The position numbers were made by a program, and so were the translations under genes. The notes under the pieces were generated by a model. It ran no database searches. It was not told the origin of the DNA and worked only from the letters and a program-made list of their open reading frames with translations. Source: a virus. Taken from it: DNA of 24,140 bases. Location of the stretch: positions 1 through 24,140 of the IMG/VR virus record IMGVR_UViG_3300042565_000142; one strand, given 5' to 3'. Shown here one piece after another: positions 20,986-24,140 of this stretch; positions within the stretch are counted from its first letter, which is position 1, and each line of letters opens with the position of its first letter.

Positions 20986-23046
20986 ATGGCACGAATACCC
21001 AATGACCAACGCCTTGCCAATCTGCACGCTGAAGCACTGCGGCAGTTCAACGACATACAAACTGCGCTGCGGGATGAGCGCCTGCAATGCCTGCAAGACA
21101 GACGGTTTTATTCTCTTTGCGGCGCACAGTGGGAAGGCCCATTGTGGGACCAGTACGAAAACAAACCCAAGTTTGAGGTCAACAAAATCATGTTGGCGGT
21201 CATTCGCATCGTCAATGAATACCGCAATAACCGCATCACCGTTGACTATGTAAGCAAGGATGGCACAGAGAACGACAGACTGGCCGAAGTCTGCGATGGT
21301 CTTTATCGTGCTGATGAACAGGCATCGGTTGCTGATGAGGCTTACGACAACGCCTTTGAGGAAGCCGTGGGCGGTGGTATTGGCGCATGGCGTTTGCGGA
21401 CTGTCTACGAGGACGAGGAAGACCCAGAGAACGAGCGCCAGCGCATCAGGTTTGAGCCAATTTTTGATGCCGACTCCAGCGTGTTCTTTGACTTGAACGC
21501 CAAGCGGCAAGACAAGTCAGATGCCAAGTATGCCTTTGTGGTCACCAGCATGACCCGTGAAAGCTACAAAGAAACATACAACGATGACCCAACGGACTGG
21601 CCAAAAATCATCCACCAGTACGAGTTTGACTGGGCAACTCCTGATGTTGTGTTTGTGGCCGAGTATTACAAGGTTGAGGAAAAGACCGAGGTCATCCGCA
21701 TATTCGAAGCCATTGATGGAACTGAGGAACGCTACACCCAAACGGACTTTGCGAACGATGAGACGCTAGAGGAAACCCTGATGGCAGTCGGCACTCGCGA
21801 GGTGCGCCAAAAGCGCATCAAGCGGATGCGGGTTCGCAAATACATCATGTCGGGCGGCAAGGTGCTGGAAGATGCCGGCTACATTGCAGGCCGAAACATC
21901 CCCATTGTGGTGGTCTACGGCAAGCGGTGGTTTGTGGACAACATCGAGCGATGCATGGGCGCTGTGCGCCTGGCTAAAGATGCCCAACGTCTCAAGAATA
22001 TGCAACTGTCCAAGCTGGGCGAAATCAGCGCACTGTCCAGCATCGAAAAGCCCATCATGACCCCCGAGCAAGTAGCAGGGCATCAAGTCATGTGGGCTGA
22101 AGACAATCTGCGGGATTACCCTTATTTGCTGGTCAACCCAATCACTGGGCCAGATGGCAATACGCAAGTGACTGGGCCATTGGCTTACACCAAGTCGGCA
22201 GCAATCCCGCCTGCGATGGCGGCACTGTTGCAGATTACTGAGCAGGATATGCAGGACATTTTGGGCAACCCGCAAGGGGCTGACAAGATGGTTTCAGGCG
22301 TATCAGGCAAAGCGGTAGAGATGATTCAAACCCGTGTGGATATGCAGACGTTCATTTACATGAGCAACTTTGCCAAGGGTATGAAGCGATGCGGCGAGAT
22401 ATGGCTTGGCATGGCAAAGGAAATCTACACCGAGGACAAGCGCAAGATGAAAACCATTGCGCCCACTGGTGAAGCTGGCATGGTCGAGCTGATGCAACCC
22501 ACGATTGACACCGAGACTGGTGCTGTGGTGATGGCAAATGACCTGTCCAGGGCCACGTTTGATGCGGTTGCCGAGGTTGGACCATCATCTAGCAGTAAAC
22601 GTGCGGCTACGGTCAGGTCATTGACAGGGATGCTGCAAATCACCCAAGACCCTGAGACCCAGCAAGTTCTGACTGCAATGGCGATGATGAACATGGAAGG
22701 CGAGGGCGTTGGGGATGCAAATGCTTATTTCCGCAAGAAGTTACTGCGGATGGGTGTTGTACAGGCAACCGAGCAAGAAGCACAGGAAATGATGGCCGAG
22801 ATGCAAGGGCAGACCCAAGACCCGAACGCTGTATTCCTGCAAGCAGCGGCTGAAGAGGCAATCGCTAAAGCAGCCAAAGCCAGAGCGGATACTGTGGAAA
22901 CTGTGGCGGCGGCAGAACTCAAACGTGCTCAGACGCTGGAAACTTTGGGCAAAGTTCAAGAGAACGCACAAAACATGGCATTGACAAATACCGAGGCTGT
23001 TCAGCAAATTCTGCAAGGGCAGATTGTTCAGCCTGTTGTCAGGTAA
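20986..23046 (+). CDS. P22-type portal protein, 686 aa
   Basis: Forms the dodecameric ring through which DNA enters and leaves the head. AAAGGACAAAT precedes ATG 20986. It has the P22-family start (FNDIQTALRDERLQCLQDRRFYSLCGAQWEG and FEVNKIMLAVIRIVNEYRNNRITVDY), a central core with GYIAGRNIPIVVVYGKRWFVDNIERCMGAVRLAKDAQRL..., and a long C-terminal helical tail (AAAEEAIAKAAKARADTVET) as the P22 barrel. P22 gp1 is 725 aa. It follows the terminase genes as in P22 order. Base composition is visibly richer in GC than the left-hand ejection genes. Confidence 0.95.
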   Translation: MARIPNDQRLANLHAEALRQFNDIQTALRDERLQCLQDRRFYSLCGAQWEGPLWDQYENKPKFEVNKIMLAVIRIVNEYRNNRITVDYVSKDGTENDRLAEVCDGLYRADEQASVADEAYDNAFEEAVGGGIGAWRLRTVYEDEEDPENERQRIRFEPIFDADSSVFFDLNAKRQDKSDAKYAFVVTSMTRESYKETYNDDPTDWPKIIHQYEFDWATPDVVFVAEYYKVEEKTEVIRIFEAIDGTEERYTQTDFANDETLEETLMAVGTREVRQKRIKRMRVRKYIMSGGKVLEDAGYIAGRNIPIVVVYGKRWFVDNIERCMGAVRLAKDAQRLKNMQLSKLGEISALSSIEKPIMTPEQVAGHQVMWAEDNLRDYPYLLVNPITGPDGNTQVTGPLAYTKSAAIPPAMAALLQITEQDMQDILGNPQGADKMVSGVSGKAVEMIQTRVDMQTFIYMSNFAKGMKRCGEIWLGMAKEIYTEDKRKMKTIAPTGEAGMVELMQPTIDTETGAVVMANDLSRATFDAVAEVGPSSSSKRAATVRSLTGMLQITQDPETQQVLTAMAMMNMEGEGVGDANAYFRKKLLRMGVVQATEQEAQEMMAEMQGQTQDPNAVFLQAAAEEAIAKAAKARADTVETVAAAELKRAQTLETLGKVQENAQNMALTNTEAVQQILQGQIVQPVVR

Positions 23047-23143
23047 GAAAAAAAGTACGACAATCAAAACAACGGTTACCACCCAGCCGTTCAAAGTGGG
23101 TGAGTTGAATGGGGTCAAAGATGAATCAAAAGGCAGTAATTGA
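23024..23143 (+). CDS. Candidate 39-aa ORF bridging portal and scaffold
   Basis: A frame from TTG 23024 to TGA 23143 crosses the 62-base gap between portal and scaffold. AAGGG is upstream. It reads (M)FSLLSGKKKSTTIKTTVTT then QPFKVGELNGVKDESKGSN: a hydrophobic start, a basic run and a soluble tail. It overlaps the portal end by 23 bases and the scaffold start by up to 35. The sequence is protein-like, but the TTG start and short length make it tentative. Confidence 0.4.
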   Translation: MFSLLSGKKKSTTIKTTVTTQPFKVGELNGVKDESKGSN

Positions 23144-23954
23144 AGACAATGAACCTGAAGTAGAAGAAGAGGAAATCGAAGTCAGCGAACCCGTTGAAGA
23201 GATTGAACCAGAAGATACCGAAGAAGTTGTTGTCAGCATTGGTGAGGAAGCGCCACCTCCCGAAGAACATACTCCTGCGCCTGAATGGGTAAAAGAGTTG
23301 CGTAAGACGAACCGAGAACTGCAACGGCAGAATCGTGAATTGCAAGGCAGGCTACAAGCCGCACCACCTGAGACCAAACCAGTGGTGATTGGAAATAAGC
23401 CCAAGCTGGAAGATCACGACTATGACGCTGATAAGTACGAGGAAGCATTGGCAAATTGGTTTGAGCGCAAGCGACAAGCTGATGATGCTAACGCCAAGCA
23501 AGAAGCTGAAGTTATGAATCAGCAAAAGGCATGGCAGGCCAAGTTGGATGGTTACGGCAAGGCGAAAGCCGAGCTAAGAGTGAAGGACTTTGAAGATGCT
23601 GAAGAAGTTGCTCAACAAGTTTTTTCTATCACCCAGCAAGGCGTTTTGCTGCAAGGTGCAGATAACCCTGCACTCGTTGTTTACGCACTCGGAAAGAACC
23701 CTGCAAAGGCTAAAGAGTTGGCTGAAATCAAAGACCCCGTAAAGTTTGCCTTTGCGGTAGCAAAACTGGAGAAAGACTTGAAAGTTACAAATCGCAGGCA
23801 AGCACCCGCACCCGAAAGAATCGTTACAGGAACTGGGCGTTCCTCTGGTGCGGTGGACTCAACACTTGAACGGCTGAGAGAAGATGCGGCTCGTACTGGC
23901 AACATGACGAAAGTCATTGCCTACAAAGCGCAAAAACGATCAGCTACTAAATAA
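23109..23954 (+). CDS. Scaffolding protein, P22 gp8-like, 281 aa
   Basis: Directs coat assembly into proheads and then leaves. The N terminus is extremely acidic (EVEEEEIEVSEPVEEIEPED), followed by a basic-acidic coiled coil (VKELRKTNRELQRQNRELQG) and a helical middle. The C terminus (STLERLREDAARTGNMTKVI then AYKAQKRS) is a basic helix pair as used by P22 scaffold to bind coat. P22 gp8 is 303 aa. It lies between portal and coat as in P22. Two starts are possible: ATG 23109 (GTGAG upstream) or ATG 23121 (GGGGT six bases upstream). Confidence 0.85.
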   Translation: MGSKMNQKAVIEDNEPEVEEEEIEVSEPVEEIEPEDTEEVVVSIGEEAPPPEEHTPAPEWVKELRKTNRELQRQNRELQGRLQAAPPETKPVVIGNKPKLEDHDYDADKYEEALANWFERKRQADDANAKQEAEVMNQQKAWQAKLDGYGKAKAELRVKDFEDAEEVAQQVFSITQQGVLLQGADNPALVVYALGKNPAKAKELAEIKDPVKFAFAVAKLEKDLKVTNRRQAPAPERIVTGTGRSSGAVDSTLERLREDAARTGNMTKVIAYKAQKRSATK

Positions 23955-23972
23955 ACCAATTAGGAGTTTTCC

Positions 23973-24140
23973 ATGAGCAATTCATTCAGTAAAGAAGAGC
24001 GCGTAGCGTTCGAGGACATCCTCGAAGGCTTTAACGATGCTTTAGTGCTGTCCCGCAACGTGTCCATCTACAACACAGATGGCTCGATGATGGAACGCAC
24101 CAACAACGTCATCTATCGTCCACAGCCTTACATCGCACAG
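23973..24140 (+). CDS. Major coat protein, P22 gp5-like, 5' part only
   Basis: TAGGAG (23961-23966) lies six bases before ATG 23973. The 56 codons visible read SNSFSKEERVAFEDILEGFN then DALVLSRNVSIYNTD, SMMERTNNVIYRPQPYIAQ. This is the P22 coat N terminus: a helical arm, then the ERTNNVIWR-type segment. The gene runs off the right edge of the window. P22 gp5 is 430 aa. Confidence 0.93.
   Translation, partial: MSNSFSKEERVAFEDILEGFNDALVLSRNVSIYNTDGSMMERTNNVIYRPQPYIAQ

Noticed and set aside
20860-21510. 216-codon minus-strand frame opposite terminase and portal
   Set aside because: Spans the terminase-portal junction on the opposite strand; both plus-strand genes have full family motifs.
23048-23054. 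Programmed frameshift at the A7 run after the portal
   Set aside because: The portal TAA comes before the run, so slippage there cannot extend the portal protein.
23080-23102. CACCCA/TGGGTG hairpin before the scaffold as a terminator
   Set aside because: No T-run follows and the right arm overlaps the likely scaffold ribosome site; at most it could modulate translation.
1-24140. tRNA genes, CRISPR arrays, insertion sequences, integrase or attachment sites
   Set aside because: Read by eye on both strands; no cloverleaf, regular spacer repeat, transposase or integrase motif was seen. A tRNA scan would settle the tRNA question.

Overview
The window is part of a tailed double-stranded DNA phage of the P22/Sf6-like podovirus type. 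The diagnostic genes are a P22-type portal, scaffold and coat start at the right end, a P22-type tailspike, three ejection (pilot) proteins at the left end, and an Sf6/PBSX-like terminase pair. An Rz/Rz1 spanin pair and peptidoglycan peptidase point to a Gram-negative host. The style of the small accessory proteins suggests a freshwater betaproteobacterial (Burkholderiales-type) host, but that is inference from remembered families and no host marker is present. Genes are tightly packed, with many ATGA and TAATG junctions.

Layout, left to right. (1) 1-4815, plus strand: the end of an upstream gene, a conserved 147-aa phage protein and three ejection proteins resembling P22 gp7, gp20 and gp16. 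(2) 4829-8591: tailspike, a second fibre-like protein with the YEEGTWTP signature, and three small proteins. (3) 8591-11038: lysis and membrane cassette: XhlA-like membrane protein, a coiled-coil membrane protein that seems to start at ATT, a membrane-protein/lipoprotein overlapping pair, a two-TM holin candidate, Rz with nested Rz1, and an M15 peptidase endolysin. (4) 14393-11035, minus strand: a leftward early operon with tiny genes, Erf annealing protein, YqaJ exonuclease, a winged-helix protein and unknowns. It meets the endolysin tail-to-tail with interlocking stop codons. (5) 14394-14531: a divergent control region with AAGTTA-type repeats between two good promoters. (6) 14532-19305, plus strand: Cro-like repressor, secreted Cys-rich microprotein, DUF1376-type replication protein, two orphan DNA methyltransferases, RusA resolvase, zinc-ribbon protein and HNH-like protein. 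(7) 19306-24140: small and large terminase, portal, scaffold and the start of the coat gene.

The genes form a coherent cycle. A Cro-like switch controls divergent early operons for recombination (Erf, YqaJ, RusA) and replication. The methyltransferases probably protect phage DNA from restriction. Terminase, portal, scaffold and coat build and fill heads. The ejection proteins and tailspike deliver DNA, and the holin, endolysin and spanin genes release progeny. No integrase, CI repressor or DNA polymerase is visible. Genes normally found between coat and ejection proteins (tail adaptors, needle) must lie outside, so this is a slice of a larger genome. The most unusual points are the ATT start directly after an in-frame TAA at 8786-8791, a predicted leaderless cro-like mRNA, two tandem spanin-like pairs, and several genes under 60 codons with clean ribosome binding sites.
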